From the NCBI GenBank assembly GCA_023150275.1, contig JAKLLG010000014.1, positions 19,022 through 83,021 on the forward strand: a stretch of 64,000 nucleotides of DNA, in the 5' to 3' direction. The stretch's first letter is position 1; every line of letters starts with the position of its first letter. The notes below the pieces were generated by a model. That model ran no database searches and was not told where the DNA came from. It saw nothing but the letters and a program-made list of their open reading frames with translations. Made by a program: the position numbers and the translations under genes. This stretch comes from Rhodocyclaceae bacterium (lineage in GTDB: Bacteria > Pseudomonadota > Gammaproteobacteria > Burkholderiales > Rhodocyclaceae). Below, piece by piece: positions 48,546 to 59,323 of the stretch.

Positions 48546-48950
48546 ATGCAGGTTCAGGAAGAAAACCAGCCCTACGACGACATCAACGTGACGCCGATGC
48601 TCGACCTCGCCTATGTGCTGCTGGTCATCTTCATCATCATGACCACCGCTTCGGTGCAGGGGGTGCGCGTCGATCTGCCGAAGACGCAGGCGGTGGCCAA
48701 CCTGGCCAAGCCGCAGACCAAGGCGGTGACGATCAATCAGGGCGGCGATGTCTTCCTCGATGCCTACCCGGTGACGATGGACCAGCTCGAACTGCGGATG
48801 GCTCAGCTGCGCGCCAGCCACCCGTCGCTCTCGGTAGTGATCAAGGGCGATGCGCGCGTGCAGTACGCGAAGGTGATGGAGGTGATGGAGCTGCTCAAGC
48901 GCAACGACATTACCGAACTCGGCCTCGCGACAACGCGCGCGGCACGATAG
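48546..48950 (+). CDS. exbD: ExbD/TolR-family protein 1
   Basis: The 134-residue product has a single membrane helix with the essential aspartate in NVTPMLDLAYVLLVIFIIM (Asp20), then a periplasmic domain. It pairs with ExbB to harness the proton-motive force. It starts 9 bases after the exbB-like stop. It is closely similar to the next gene over the first 40 residues, so the pair arose by duplication. Confidence 0.93.
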   Translation: MQVQEENQPYDDINVTPMLDLAYVLLVIFIIMTTASVQGVRVDLPKTQAVANLAKPQTKAVTINQGGDVFLDAYPVTMDQLELRMAQLRASHPSLSVVIKGDARVQYAKVMEVMELLKRNDITELGLATTRAAR

Positions 48951-48960
48951 CGAGGCGGCC

Positions 48961-49365
48961 ATGCACGTCCAGACCGAATCGAAACCCTACGACACGATCA
49001 ACGTGACGCCGATGCTCGACCTCGCCTACGTGCTGCTGGTCATCTTCATCATCATGACCACGGCCTCGGTGCAGGGCCTCTCGATCAACCTGCCGAAGCC
49101 CTCGAACAAGCCGAGTACCGAGAAGCACGAGATCAAGATCGTGCAGGTGCAGGCCGACGGCTCGCTGCGCCTGAACGGCGCCGCGGTCACCGTCGCCGAG
49201 CTGGAGATGCAGCTGAAGGCGGCGATGGCGCGCGACCCGAAGACATCGGTGGTGCTCAAGGGCGACCCGGCGGCGAACTACGCACGCGTGATCGAAGTGC
49301 TCGACCTCACCGGCGCCATGGGCATCGGCTCGGTCGGGCTGGTCACGGCGCGGATCGGAAACTGA
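48961..49365 (+). CDS. exbD: ExbD/TolR-family protein 2
   Basis: The 134-residue paralogue of the previous gene has the same NVTPMLDLAYVLLVIFIIM helix with Asp20 but a divergent periplasmic half (SINLPKPSNKPSTEKHEIKI). It lies 10 bases after the first exbD. Two ExbD proteins with one ExbB are often seen in dedicated TonB systems and may form a heteromeric stator. The length matches the first copy exactly. Confidence 0.92.
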   Translation: MHVQTESKPYDTINVTPMLDLAYVLLVIFIIMTTASVQGLSINLPKPSNKPSTEKHEIKIVQVQADGSLRLNGAAVTVAELEMQLKAAMARDPKTSVVLKGDPAANYARVIEVLDLTGAMGIGSVGLVTARIGN

Positions 49366-49420
49366 GATGGCGCCGCTCGCTCACCATGCACTGCCGCAGC
49401 GCGCAGGGGAAGTTTCCTGA

Positions 49421-50089
49421 ATGGACGCGCGCGATCTCGATGTGCCGGCGGACAAGCCGGTGTGGAAGCGGCTGCTTGTTCCGGCGCTCGTGACGGTGGC
49501 CGCGCTCGGCCTGCTTGCCTGGGGTGTCGCCAGCATGAGCGGCGACGACAAGGGCAAGCGCAAGAAACCGCCGGTGGTGACGCTGCTGCCGGACAAGCCG
49601 CCACCGCCGCCGCCACCGCCGAAAGAGGAAAAGAAGCCGGAGCCACCGAAGGAAGACAAGAAGGACATGAAGGTGGAGCCGCCCAAGGAACAGCCACCGC
49701 AGGCGCAGAACGAGCCGCTGAAGATGGAGGGCGCCGCCGGTGAGGGCGGCGGCCCGTTCGCGGCCGGCAGCGTTGGCCGCGACTACGCGGGCGGCAACAT
49801 CGGCGGCATGCAGCAGGGGCTCTTCGCCGGGCGCCTGCAGCGCCACATCCAGGAAGAACTGAACCGCCACCGCAAGCTGCGCGAGGCCGATTACCGCGTG
49901 GTGCTGCGCCTGTGGCTGCGCCGCGACGGCTCGGTGGAGCGCGCCGAGCTGGCCAGCGGCACCGGCAACGAGGCGCTCGACCAGCAGATCCGCGACGCGG
50001 TAATGCAGATCGGCGCAATGCGCGAGGCGCCGCCCGACAACCTGCCGCAGCCGATGCGCGTGCGCGTGACCGCGCGCGGCGCCGCCTGA
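49421..50089 (+). CDS. TonB-like energy-transducing protein
   Basis: The 222-residue product has a membrane anchor (LLVPALVTVAALGLLAWGV, about 19-37) and a Pro/Lys/Glu-rich periplasm-spanning region with eight consecutive prolines (about 62-105). The C-terminal TonB fold (about 140-222) has LQRHIQEELNRHRKLREADYRVVLRLWLRRDGS-type strands, here seen as YRVVLRLWLRRDGSVERAEL. It should couple ExbB/ExbD to an outer-membrane partner. No classical TonB-dependent receptor is in the window; the neighbouring porin or TpsB/TpsA system is a possible client by inference. Confidence 0.85.
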   Translation: MDARDLDVPADKPVWKRLLVPALVTVAALGLLAWGVASMSGDDKGKRKKPPVVTLLPDKPPPPPPPPKEEKKPEPPKEDKKDMKVEPPKEQPPQAQNEPLKMEGAAGEGGGPFAAGSVGRDYAGGNIGGMQQGLFAGRLQRHIQEELNRHRKLREADYRVVLRLWLRRDGSVERAELASGTGNEALDQQIRDAVMQIGAMREAPPDNLPQPMRVRVTARGAA

Positions 50090-50141
50090 GGCCGACACCA
50101 CCGAACCCCGAATTGCCAATCGAACCATGATGGAGAAACCG

Positions 50142-51779
50142 ATGAACCGGAAGCACAACTTCGCCGCAGCCGCGGCCGCACTGGCGCTGGTCACCGCGTT
50201 CGCCGCCGCGCCGGCGGCCGCGAACGAGCGCGAGTCGCTGGAAGCGCTGCAGGAAACGACGATGGGGCTGATCGACGCCCTCGTCGAGCAGGGCATCCTG
50301 CCGCAGGAAAAGGCCGACGCCATGGTCAAGGCGGCGCAGGCCAAGGCGGCGAAGGCGGCCGCGCGCCAGAAGACGGCAGCGGCCGGTGCGCCGGTGCGCG
50401 TGCAGTACGTGCCGGAGTCGGTGAAGGCCGAGATCCGCGAGCAGATCAAGCAGGAGGTGATGGCGCAGGCGCGCAACGAGCGCTGGGCCGAGCCTAACGC
50501 CGTGCCGGCCTGGGTGGATCGCATCAAGTGGGAAGGCGATCTGCGTGTGCGCTACCAGTCGGAGAGCATGGGCAAGAGCAATACGGCGCCGATCGACTAC
50601 ATCACGTCGGCGGCGAGCGGCACCACGCGCGCCGTTGGCTTCCTCGGCAACAGCACGGTCGCCGGACCAACCGGCAACACCACCGACGACCGCGAGCGCT
50701 ATCGCCTGCGCGCGCGCCTGGGCCTGCTCGCCCGCGTCACCGATGGCTGGACCGCCGGCTTCCGCCTGACCACCGGCAACGTCACCGACCGCGTGTCGAC
50801 CAACCAGTCGCTCGGACAGGATTTCAACAAGTACCAGATCGTCCTCGACCGCGCCTATGTGAAGTACGAACCGGTCGAGTGGTTCTCGGCCTCGGCCGGC
50901 CGCATGCCGAACCCGTTCTACGGCACCGATCTCGTCTGGGACGAGGATCTCAACTTCGAGGGTTTCGCGGCCACCTTCAAGCCGGTGTTCGCCGAAGGGC
51001 GCGTGCGCCCCTTCCTCACCGTCGGCGCCTTCCCGATGAAGGAGGACGCACCGCCGAACGCCGAGGATCGCTGGCTGCACGGCGTGCAGGGCGGCGCCAA
51101 GCTGGCGCTCGGGCAGAGCACGCAATTCACCCTCGGCGCCGCCTGGTTCGACTACGACAACCTCGAAGGCCGCCTGGAACGCGACCCGGCGCTCGGCCCG
51201 GTGGCCGGCTTCGGCCAGTACGAGTACGGCAACGGACTGCGCCAGAAGGGCAACACGCTGTTCCTGACCGATTTCAATCGTACGGACGGTGTCACTCCCA
51301 ACCTGTGGGGTCTCGCCTCCAAGTTCCGCCCGTTCAACCTGACCGCCTCGCTCGATCTCGCGCACTTCGATCCGGTGCACGTGATCCTCACCGCCGACTA
51401 CGTGAAGAACACCGCCTTCGACCGCGGCGAGATCCAGCGCCGCACCTCGCTGGCGATGACCGACGGCAAGGACTACGGCTACATGTACCGCATCATGGTC
51501 GGCATGCCGAAGCTGGAGCAGCGGCATGACTGGAACTTCAGCTACACCTACCGCTACCTGGGTTCGGACGCGACCATCGACGGCTTCACCGACTCCGATT
51601 TCGGCCTCGGCGGCACCAACCTGCGCGGCCACATCCTCGCCTTCAACTACGGCATCGACCCGAACGCGTGGCTCGCCTTCCGCTACATTTCGGCGCGGCA
51701 GATCGACAGCTTCTCGCTCAACCCGAACCACCGCTATTCGGCGGATACCATGATGGCCGACGTCAATGTGCGCTTCTAG
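50142..51779 (+). CDS. Outer-membrane porin (putative-porin family)
   Basis: The 545-residue product has a signal peptide (AALALVTAFAAAPAAA) and a helical coiled region (about 25-125, ESLEALQETTMGLIDALVEQ then PESVKAEIREQIKQ). A beta-barrel of aromatic-girdled strands follows and ends RYSADTMMADVNVRF with terminal Phe. This matches the putative-porin family (PF16930 type). I chose the ATG at 50142, which has GGAG upstream, over that at 50127. The pore may admit phosphate or organic phosphates made available at the surface, judging only from the neighbours. Confidence 0.85.
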   Translation: MNRKHNFAAAAAALALVTAFAAAPAAANERESLEALQETTMGLIDALVEQGILPQEKADAMVKAAQAKAAKAAARQKTAAAGAPVRVQYVPESVKAEIREQIKQEVMAQARNERWAEPNAVPAWVDRIKWEGDLRVRYQSESMGKSNTAPIDYITSAASGTTRAVGFLGNSTVAGPTGNTTDDRERYRLRARLGLLARVTDGWTAGFRLTTGNVTDRVSTNQSLGQDFNKYQIVLDRAYVKYEPVEWFSASAGRMPNPFYGTDLVWDEDLNFEGFAATFKPVFAEGRVRPFLTVGAFPMKEDAPPNAEDRWLHGVQGGAKLALGQSTQFTLGAAWFDYDNLEGRLERDPALGPVAGFGQYEYGNGLRQKGNTLFLTDFNRTDGVTPNLWGLASKFRPFNLTASLDLAHFDPVHVILTADYVKNTAFDRGEIQRRTSLAMTDGKDYGYMYRIMVGMPKLEQRHDWNFSYTYRYLGSDATIDGFTDSDFGLGGTNLRGHILAFNYGIDPNAWLAFRYISARQIDSFSLNPNHRYSADTMMADVNVRF

Positions 51780-52362
51780 AATTTCCCCGCTGCTGGCCCT
51801 GCTGCTGCTTGCAGTGGCCCTGCCCGCCGGCGCCGCCGACAAGGACCCGGCGAAGGAACAAGCGCGCCGCGTGCAGCAGATGCAGCGCAAGTTCGAGCAG
51901 GAGAAGGCGCAGCTGACGCAGGCCAAGGCAACGCTGGAAGGCGAACTCGACAGCGCGCGCAAGGCGCAGGAGGCGGAAGCGCAGCGGGCTGGCACGCTGG
52001 CGAAGGAAGCGGCCGGCCTGCGCGGCAGCCGCGATGCACTCAGGGCGAAGCTCGCCGAAGCCGAAGGCGAACTGGCCACGACACGCAAGGCACTCGCCGA
52101 TGCGGAAGCCGAGGGCAAGCGCCTGCAGGCGGCGCTCGCCGGCGAAAAGCAACTGCTGGCGACCTGCACCGCGCGCAACGAGGAGATGCATCGCACCGGT
52201 GTCGAACTGCTTGGGCATTACGAGAATAAGGGCTGCTTCGACAGCGTGCTGCAGGGCGAAGGCATCACCGGACTGAAGCGCGTGGAGATCGAAAACCGGG
52301 TCGAGGACACGCGCGAGCAGCTCGACGCACAGCGCTTCGATGCGACGCGGCGCGTGCAGTGA
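51766..52362 (+). CDS. Periplasmic coiled-coil protein
   Basis: The 198-residue product has a signal peptide (LLALLLLAVALPAGAA), a long coiled coil (about 35-130) and a short C-terminal domain with two cysteines (TCTARNEEMHRTGVELLG, then GCFDSVLQGE). It overlaps the porin stop by 14 bases, pointing to translational coupling. It may bridge the porin or TonB complex to peptidoglycan. I do not recognise the family. Similar small proteins accompany the porin in comparable exbB/tonB clusters as far as I recall. Confidence 0.7.
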   Translation: MCASRISPLLALLLLAVALPAGAADKDPAKEQARRVQQMQRKFEQEKAQLTQAKATLEGELDSARKAQEAEAQRAGTLAKEAAGLRGSRDALRAKLAEAEGELATTRKALADAEAEGKRLQAALAGEKQLLATCTARNEEMHRTGVELLGHYENKGCFDSVLQGEGITGLKRVEIENRVEDTREQLDAQRFDATRRVQ

Positions 52363-52366
52363 AGCG

Positions 52367-53071
52367 ATGAAGCGCGCCGGCACCCTCTCCCTGCTGCCGG
52401 CGATCGCGCCGGACACGCTGGCGCGCGCACTGCCGTTCGCCGCCTTCATTGCGCTGCTGGCGCTCGACCCGTGGTGCGCGAAGCTACTGGCCGGCTTTAT
52501 CGATCCGCGCTGGAGCTACGGCCTGCGCGTGCTCGCGGCAACGCTGCTGCTCCTCGCCTTCCTGCCGCGTTATCGCGAACTGGCACCGGCAACGCTGCCC
52601 GGCGCCCGCCAGTGCGCCGAGGCGTTCATCGTCGGCCTTGCCGTGCTCGGCGTCTGGCTGCTGTTCGACGACGGCGTCTTCACGACCGGCAGCGGCAGGA
52701 GCGGCTTCGATCCGCGCGCCGAGGATGGCAGCATCCTGTGGCCACTGGCGCTGCTGCGCCTCGCTGGTGCGGCACTGGTGGTGCCGCTGATCGAGGAATT
52801 TTTCTGGCGTTCCTTCCTGATGCGCTGGCTGGAGGACGCCGACTATCTGGCGCTGGCGCCGGCGGCGGTGGGCCTGCGCGCGCTGCTGTTGTCGAGCGTG
52901 GTGTTCGGCTTCGAGCACAGCCAGTGGATGGCCGGCATCGTCGCCGGCCTTGCCTTCGGCTGGCTGTACCGCCGCCACGGGCGCCTGTGGAGCGCGGTGC
53001 TCGCGCACGCGACGACCAACGCCGGCCTCGGGCTGTGGGTGCTCCACAGCGGCAGCTGGCGCTTCTGGTAA
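52367..53071 (+). CDS. CAAX-type (CPBP) membrane protease, exosortase-associated
   Basis: The 234-residue integral membrane protease has about seven helices and the CPBP motifs: IEEFFWRSFLMRW (Glu-Glu and Arg), FGFEHSQWMAG (histidine) and HATTNAGLGLW. These match the exosortase-linked CAAX prenyl protease-related family (TIGR03008 type). The start lies 5 bases after the coiled-coil gene, so it belongs to the same transcript. A processing role for PEP-CTERM or other exported proteins is inferred from the family association, not shown. Confidence 0.87.
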   Translation: MKRAGTLSLLPAIAPDTLARALPFAAFIALLALDPWCAKLLAGFIDPRWSYGLRVLAATLLLLAFLPRYRELAPATLPGARQCAEAFIVGLAVLGVWLLFDDGVFTTGSGRSGFDPRAEDGSILWPLALLRLAGAALVVPLIEEFFWRSFLMRWLEDADYLALAPAAVGLRALLLSSVVFGFEHSQWMAGIVAGLAFGWLYRRHGRLWSAVLAHATTNAGLGLWVLHSGSWRFW

Positions 53072-53153
53072 GTGCGTGCGGTAACGCAAGCATCATCACG
53101 GCGAAATCTGCGCGGCATATCCTGCGCAACTCGTCATTCACTGTGTACTGTCG

Positions 53154-53849
53154 ATGCCCCTGCGAATTCTCATCGTCGAGGACGATCCCGCAGTCCGGGA
53201 ACTGATCTCCGTCAACCTGACCCATGCCGGCTTCGGCACGGTCGAAGCCGAGGATGCCGAGCAGGCCTGGCGCATCCTGTGCGAACGGACGCCTGATGCG
53301 GCGATCGTCGACTGGATGCTGCCCGGCATGTCCGGCTTTCATCTGGTTCGCCACATGCGCGCCGATACGCGCTTCCGCACCACGCCGCTGGTGATGGTGA
53401 CGGCGCGCGGCGACGAGATCGACAAGGTCACCGCGCTCGGCGCCGGCGTGGACGATTACGTGACCAAGCCTTTCTCGCCCAAGGAGCTGATCGCCCGCCT
53501 GCGCGCGATCCTGCGTTGCCAGCACCCGGAGGCCGGCGCCGAGAGCGTCGAGGTCGCCGGCCTGCGCCTGGTGCCGCGCTCGTGGGAGGTGACTGCCCGC
53601 GGCACCGCGCTCTCGCTCGGCCCCACCGAATTCAAGCTGCTGCATTTCCTGATGAGCAACGCCGAGCGCATCTACAGCCGCAGCCAGCTGATCGAGCGCG
53701 TCTGGGGCCGCACCTCGGCGATTGAGGAACGCACCGTCGACGTGCACATCCGCCGCCTGCGTTCGGCGCTATCCGAGCACCGCGTCGACACCCACCTGCA
53801 AACGGTCTATGGCGTCGGCTACCGCTTCTCGGAGCAGGCCAGCAACTGA
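53154..53849 (+). CDS. phoB: Phosphate-regulon response regulator PhoB
   Basis: The 231-residue OmpR-family regulator has receiver acidic pocket EDD, the phospho-acceptor Asp54 in AAIVDWMLPGMSG, Thr in VMVTARG and Lys in DYVTKPFSP. The winged-helix C-terminus has LGPTEFKLLHFLMS and RTVDVHIRRLR, closely PhoB-like. PhoB activates genes with Pho boxes under phosphate limitation, such as those proposed at 25223. No phoR histidine kinase follows; a repeat and a convergent transglycosylase gene come next. Confidence 0.88.
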   Translation: MPLRILIVEDDPAVRELISVNLTHAGFGTVEAEDAEQAWRILCERTPDAAIVDWMLPGMSGFHLVRHMRADTRFRTTPLVMVTARGDEIDKVTALGAGVDDYVTKPFSPKELIARLRAILRCQHPEAGAESVEVAGLRLVPRSWEVTARGTALSLGPTEFKLLHFLMSNAERIYSRSQLIERVWGRTSAIEERTVDVHIRRLRSALSEHRVDTHLQTVYGVGYRFSEQASN

Positions 53850-53884
53850 GGCCGTGTCCGAGCCAGTATCCAGTTCGTTGGCTT

Positions 53885-53913
53885 TTCTGGATTCCGGCTT
53901 TCGCCGGAATGAC
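53885..53913 (-). repeat. 29-bp REP-like palindromic repeat (copy 2, inverted)
   Basis: This is the exact reverse complement of 29022-29050, lying 36 bases after the phoB stop. The pair encloses about 24.9 kb in inverted orientation. Confidence 0.85.
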
Positions 53914-53930
53914 GAATATTCGCTTGCGCT

Positions 53931-54575
53931 TCAGCGCAGCAGGGTGCCGCCCAGCTTGCGGTAGTGGGCGACGACCATCGGCACATAGCGGCGGGTCTCG
54001 GCGTAGGGCGGCAGGCGGTTGCCGTTGCGGATGACGGCCTGTTCGCCGGCGTTGTAGGCGGCCAGCGCGAGTTCGACGTTGTTGTCGAACATGCTCAGCA
54101 GGTCGCGCAGGTAGCTGGCGCCGACGCGGATGTTGTCCCGCGGATCGCGGATGTCGCGGATGCCGTAGCGCGCCGCCGTGGCCGGCATCAGCTGCATCAG
54201 CCCGGTGGCGCCCTTGGGCGACACGGCGCGGCTGTCGTAGCCGGATTCGACGCTGATCACGGCGTGCAGCAAGGCCGCATCGACGCCTGTGACACGGCTG
54301 GCTGCGAGCACGTGCTCGTGGAACGGCCGCTCGCCGGCGGGCACGCCGAGCAGTTGCCGGCGCGGCTGTGCGCGCATGGCGCTGGAGACGGCGCTGCCTT
54401 CGCCGAGGACCAGCCGGTAGCGGCGATGGTCGGGCACATTGGTGAGGTGCTCGACCCCATCGTCGTCGACGAAGGAGAAGATGCCGCCGGCGAAGGCGGG
54501 CGTGGCCACGAGCGCGGCCGCCAGCGCAGCGCACAGGGCGCCGTGGCGGCATCCGGAAGGCATCGGTCGCGGCAT
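53931..54575 (-). CDS. Lytic transglycosylase with N-terminal DUF4124-like domain
   Basis: The 214-residue SLT-family enzyme cleaves peptidoglycan. A signal peptide (LCAALAAALVATPAFA) precedes a short DUF4124-like segment (GIFSFVDDDGVEHLTNVPD). The SLT catalytic domain follows, with the Glu in AVISVESGYDSRAVSPKGA, then GLMQLMPATA and AAYNAGEQAV. I chose the ATG at 54575, which gives a proper signal; an ATG at 54563 is also possible. Such enzymes often open the wall for secretion machines, and it lies between phoB and the gspG-F-E cluster. Confidence 0.9.
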   Translation of the reverse strand: MPRPMPSGCRHGALCAALAAALVATPAFAGGIFSFVDDDGVEHLTNVPDHRRYRLVLGEGSAVSSAMRAQPRRQLLGVPAGERPFHEHVLAASRVTGVDAALLHAVISVESGYDSRAVSPKGATGLMQLMPATAARYGIRDIRDPRDNIRVGASYLRDLLSMFDNNVELALAAYNAGEQAVIRNGNRLPPYAETRRYVPMVVAHYRKLGGTLLR

Positions 54576-54723
54576 CGGGTCGGCATCGCAGCAGAGGAAT
54601 GCGCCACTGTAGGCCGGCGATGTTGCAGGCGCTTGACAATGTCGTTGCGATGACGAAGTCGTAACGGTCCTGTAACGCCGGCTACCTAGGATAGGCGGTC
54701 CCATCATTCGCTCCGGATTCCGC

Positions 54724-55164
54724 GTGTTCCCCACTCGCTCGACCCCCCGCTCTTCCCGGCGCCTGCAGGCTGCCTTCACGCTGCTCGAACTGTTGGTGGT
54801 GATGGTGATCATCGGCCTGCTCGCGGGCTATGTCGGTCCGAAATATTTCTCGCAGATCGGCAAATCCGAAATCAAGGCGGCACGGGCGCAGATCGATGCG
54901 CTGGAGAAGGCGCTCGACCAGTACCGGATCGATGTCGGCCGCTATCCGAACAGCGAGCAGGGTCTGGCCGCGCTGATGAAGCGTCCGGCGGGCGAGAACC
55001 GCTGGCAAGGGCCGTACCTGCGCAAGGATGTTCCGGCCGACCCGTGGGGTGCGCCGTATCAGTACCGTCAACCGGGCGAGCACGGCGACTTCGACCTGTA
55101 CTCCTTCGGCAAGGACGGCAAGACCGGCGGCGACGGCGAGAACGCCGACATCACCAACTGGTGA
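54724..55164 (+). CDS. gspG: Type II secretion major pseudopilin GspG-like
   Basis: The 146-residue product has the prepilin motif AAFTLLELLVVMVIIGLLAG. Ala rather than Gly precedes Phe+1, an unusual but tolerated change. The GspG globular part has RIDVGRYPNSEQGLAALM, the calcium-loop region DPWGAPYQYR and DLYSFGKDGKTGGDG. This is the strongest GspG match of the four pseudopilins in the window. The start is GTG. gspF follows immediately. Confidence 0.92.
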   Translation: MFPTRSTPRSSRRLQAAFTLLELLVVMVIIGLLAGYVGPKYFSQIGKSEIKAARAQIDALEKALDQYRIDVGRYPNSEQGLAALMKRPAGENRWQGPYLRKDVPADPWGAPYQYRQPGEHGDFDLYSFGKDGKTGGDGENADITNW

Positions 55165-55169
55165 TCGAG

Positions 55170-56350
55170 ATGGAATTCGACGTCACCGCGATCTTTCCCG
55201 GCCGGGGCGTCGCACAGCTGCGCGTCAGTGCCGACAGCGCCGAGCAGCTCGGCGCCGTGCCGGCACTTGCCGGCGGCGTGATCGTTTCGGTGGCGGAGGC
55301 GGGAAGCGCGCGGCGCACGCAGCGGCGCGGCCGCTTTCCGCTGGTGCTCTTTGCGCGCCAGTTGCTGTCGCTGGTGCGCGCCGGGCTGACCGTGGTCGAG
55401 GGTATCGAAACGCTCGCTGACCAGGATCGCGGCTCGCCGATGTCGGCGACGCTGGATCGCCTGCTGGCGCGCCTGCGCGAGGGGCAGTCGCTGGCCAATG
55501 CGATGCAGGAGGATGCTGCGGCCTTTCCCGATCTGTTCGTGGCGACGATTCGCGCCAGCGAGCGCACCGGCGACCTGCCGGAAGCGCTGCAGCGCTATGT
55601 TGTCTTCCATGAACGACTCGCCGAGCTGAAGAAGAAGATCGTCAGCGCCGCGATCTACCCGGCGCTGCTGATGGCGGTCGGCGGCATCGTCACGCTCTTC
55701 CTGCTTGGTTATGTGGTGCCGCGTTTCACGCTCGTCTTCGCCGATTCCGGGCGCGCGCCGGAAGGGCCGTCGGCGCTGCTCTTCGCGCTCGGCGACCTGA
55801 TCAACGGGCACGCCCTCGAACTTGCGCTCGGCGCCGCGCTGCTGGTGGCGGCGCTGGTCGTGCTCGGCATGCAGCCGGTGGTGCGTGCGGCCACGATGCG
55901 CACCGCCTGGCGCCTGCCGGCGCTCGGCGAACGGCTGCGCCTCGTCTATCTGGCACGCTTCTACCGCACCACCGGCATGCTGCTGCGCGCCGGCATTCCG
56001 CTAAAGACGGCGCTCGGCATGATCGGCGAACTGCTGCCGGCGGCGCTGCGCGGCGGCCTTGCGCAATGCCGGGAGGCGATCGAACACGGCCAGCCGTTCT
56101 CGCGCGCGGCCGAGAACGGCGGCCTGACGACGCCGGTCGCGCTGCGCATGGTCGCCATCGGCGAGCGCAGCGGCCAGCTCGGCGAAATGATGGAAGCCGT
56201 CGCCGATTTCTACGACGAGGAGATCCGGCAGATGGTCGAACACCTGACGCGCCTCTTCGAGCCGCTGCTGATGGCGGTGATCGGCGCAATCATCGGCGGC
56301 GTCGTACTCATGCTTTACATGCCGATCTTCGAACTGGCGGGGAATTTTCA

Positions 56351-56354
<4 letters not shown>
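55170..56354 (+). CDS. gspF: Type II secretion inner-membrane platform protein GspF-like
   Basis: The 394-residue product is the polytopic platform of the secretion machine. Two repeated T2SSF domains each end in membrane helices. The first has FARQLLSLVRAGLTVVEG, the second ARFYRTTGMLLRAGIPLKTAL, and the C-terminus has IGAIIGGVVLMLYMPIFEL. I chose ATG 55170; a GTG at 55161 overlapping the gspG stop is an alternative. The stop overlaps gspE (ATGA). Confidence 0.92.
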
Positions 56355-58031
<1,677 letters not shown>

Positions 58032-58051
<20 letters not shown>

Positions 58052-58781
58052 GCGGCACGAACTGCTGGTGCATCCGCACTGCGCGCGCCTCTCCACCGGC
58101 GACACGCGCCCGGTTGCCGTTGCCGGCGACGGGGCGCCGCCCTGGCAGGAAGCGCTCGCCGCCGCCTTCGCGCTCGCCGCCGAAAAGCTGCCGCGACGCA
58201 GCCGCGTAACCTTCGTCATCGCCGACCATTTCGTGCGCTATGCGCTGCTGCCATGGAGCGACCGGCTGCTCGGCCGGAAGCTGCGTCTGGACAGTGCCCG
58301 CGCGCTGCTGCGCGCAAGCTACGGCGAGGCGGCGAGCGGGCTTGAGATCGCACTCGACCGCCCGCGCTTCGGCATGAACGGCATCGCCGCCGGCATCGAC
58401 GGTGCGCTGCTGGCGACGCTGCGGACGGAGGCGGCGAAGGCAGGGATCCGTATCGCCGGCATCCGCCCGCAGGCGGTGCACGTGCTCGCTGCGGAACGGG
58501 GGCGCATCACGGGCGGCGACGGCTGGTTCTGCCGCGCGGAACGCGACCGCATCGTGCTCGCCGGCTTCTCGGCCGGCAACGTGACCAGTCTGCGCAACCA
58601 GCGCAGCGAGCTTGCCGACGGCGAGGCGCTCGCCCGAGAACTGGCGGGACTGACGGCGGTGGCGCCGCCGGCGGGTCGTGCCGTGCTCTATTTTCGCGGC
58701 GAGGCGCTGCCGGCACCGCAGCTGAACGCCTGCGAAACGATCGTGCTCGGCGGAAGCGACGCCCGTAGAGGCGGCGCATGA
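58032..58781 (+). CDS. GspL/PilM-like actin-fold assembly protein
   Basis: The 249-residue product has no clear catalytic motif but a layout like cytoplasmic GspL/PilM-family proteins (for example RSRVTFVIADHFVRYALLPW and AAGIDGALLATLRTEAAKAG). It starts with GTG inside the end of gspE. Its position between gspE and PilN/PilO-like proteins supports the call. It lacks a membrane helix, so it is closer to PilM or to the cytoplasmic half of GspL. Confidence 0.65.
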
Positions 58782-59323
58782 AGCCGGGGCTGCCCGACCT
58801 GGCGCTCGACTTCCAGCCGCCGCGCCCGGGGTTGCTGTCGCTGGTGCTGTTCCTCGCGGCACTGCTGGTGGTGGCCGACGCGGCGCTTGACGAGCGCGCT
58901 GCGCAGGAGCGGCGCGAGGTGGCGGAACAAGCTGCCGGCAAGGCCGAGAAACGCAATGAGCGCGCCACGGCGGCGCGCCGGGCGCCGAGCGCCGAAACGC
59001 TGCTGACACCGGCGGAAGCGAAGGCGCTCGCGGTTGCCGAGCGCGCCGTTCGCGTCGACTGGGAGCGCCTGTTCGGCGCCATCGATCGCGCCGTCAGCGA
59101 CGATGTGGCGCTGCTCAACCTGCGCCCGAGCGTCAGCGCGCAGAACGTGCAGCTCGGCGGCGAAGCGCGCGACATGGCCTCGGTGCATGCCTTCGTCGAG
59201 GCGCTGCGCCAGGCGCCGCTCGCGCGCGTGGTGCTGCTCTCGCACAGCGTGCGCAGCAATGAACCGGGACGTCCGGTGGCTTTCGAGATCAGTGCAGAAT
59301 GGCAAACCGTTTCGGCCAGGTGA
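58778..59323 (+). CDS. PilN/GspL-periplasmic-like assembly protein
   Basis: The 181-residue product has one N-terminal membrane helix (LLSLVLFLAALLVVADAAL), a coiled coil to about residue 75 and a small ferredoxin-like domain. That domain contains AQNVQLGGEARDMASVHAFVEAL, as in PilN. The start overlaps the previous stop by four bases. Confidence 0.72.
   Translation: MKPGLPDLALDFQPPRPGLLSLVLFLAALLVVADAALDERAAQERREVAEQAAGKAEKRNERATAARRAPSAETLLTPAEAKALAVAERAVRVDWERLFGAIDRAVSDDVALLNLRPSVSAQNVQLGGEARDMASVHAFVEALRQAPLARVVLLSHSVRSNEPGRPVAFEISAEWQTVSAR

Noticed and set aside
53126..53153. A Pho box just before phoB (TCGTCAT, TCAC, TGTGTAC)
   Set aside because: The second half-site aligns poorly and the site would end only 10 bases before the ATG, too close for a promoter.
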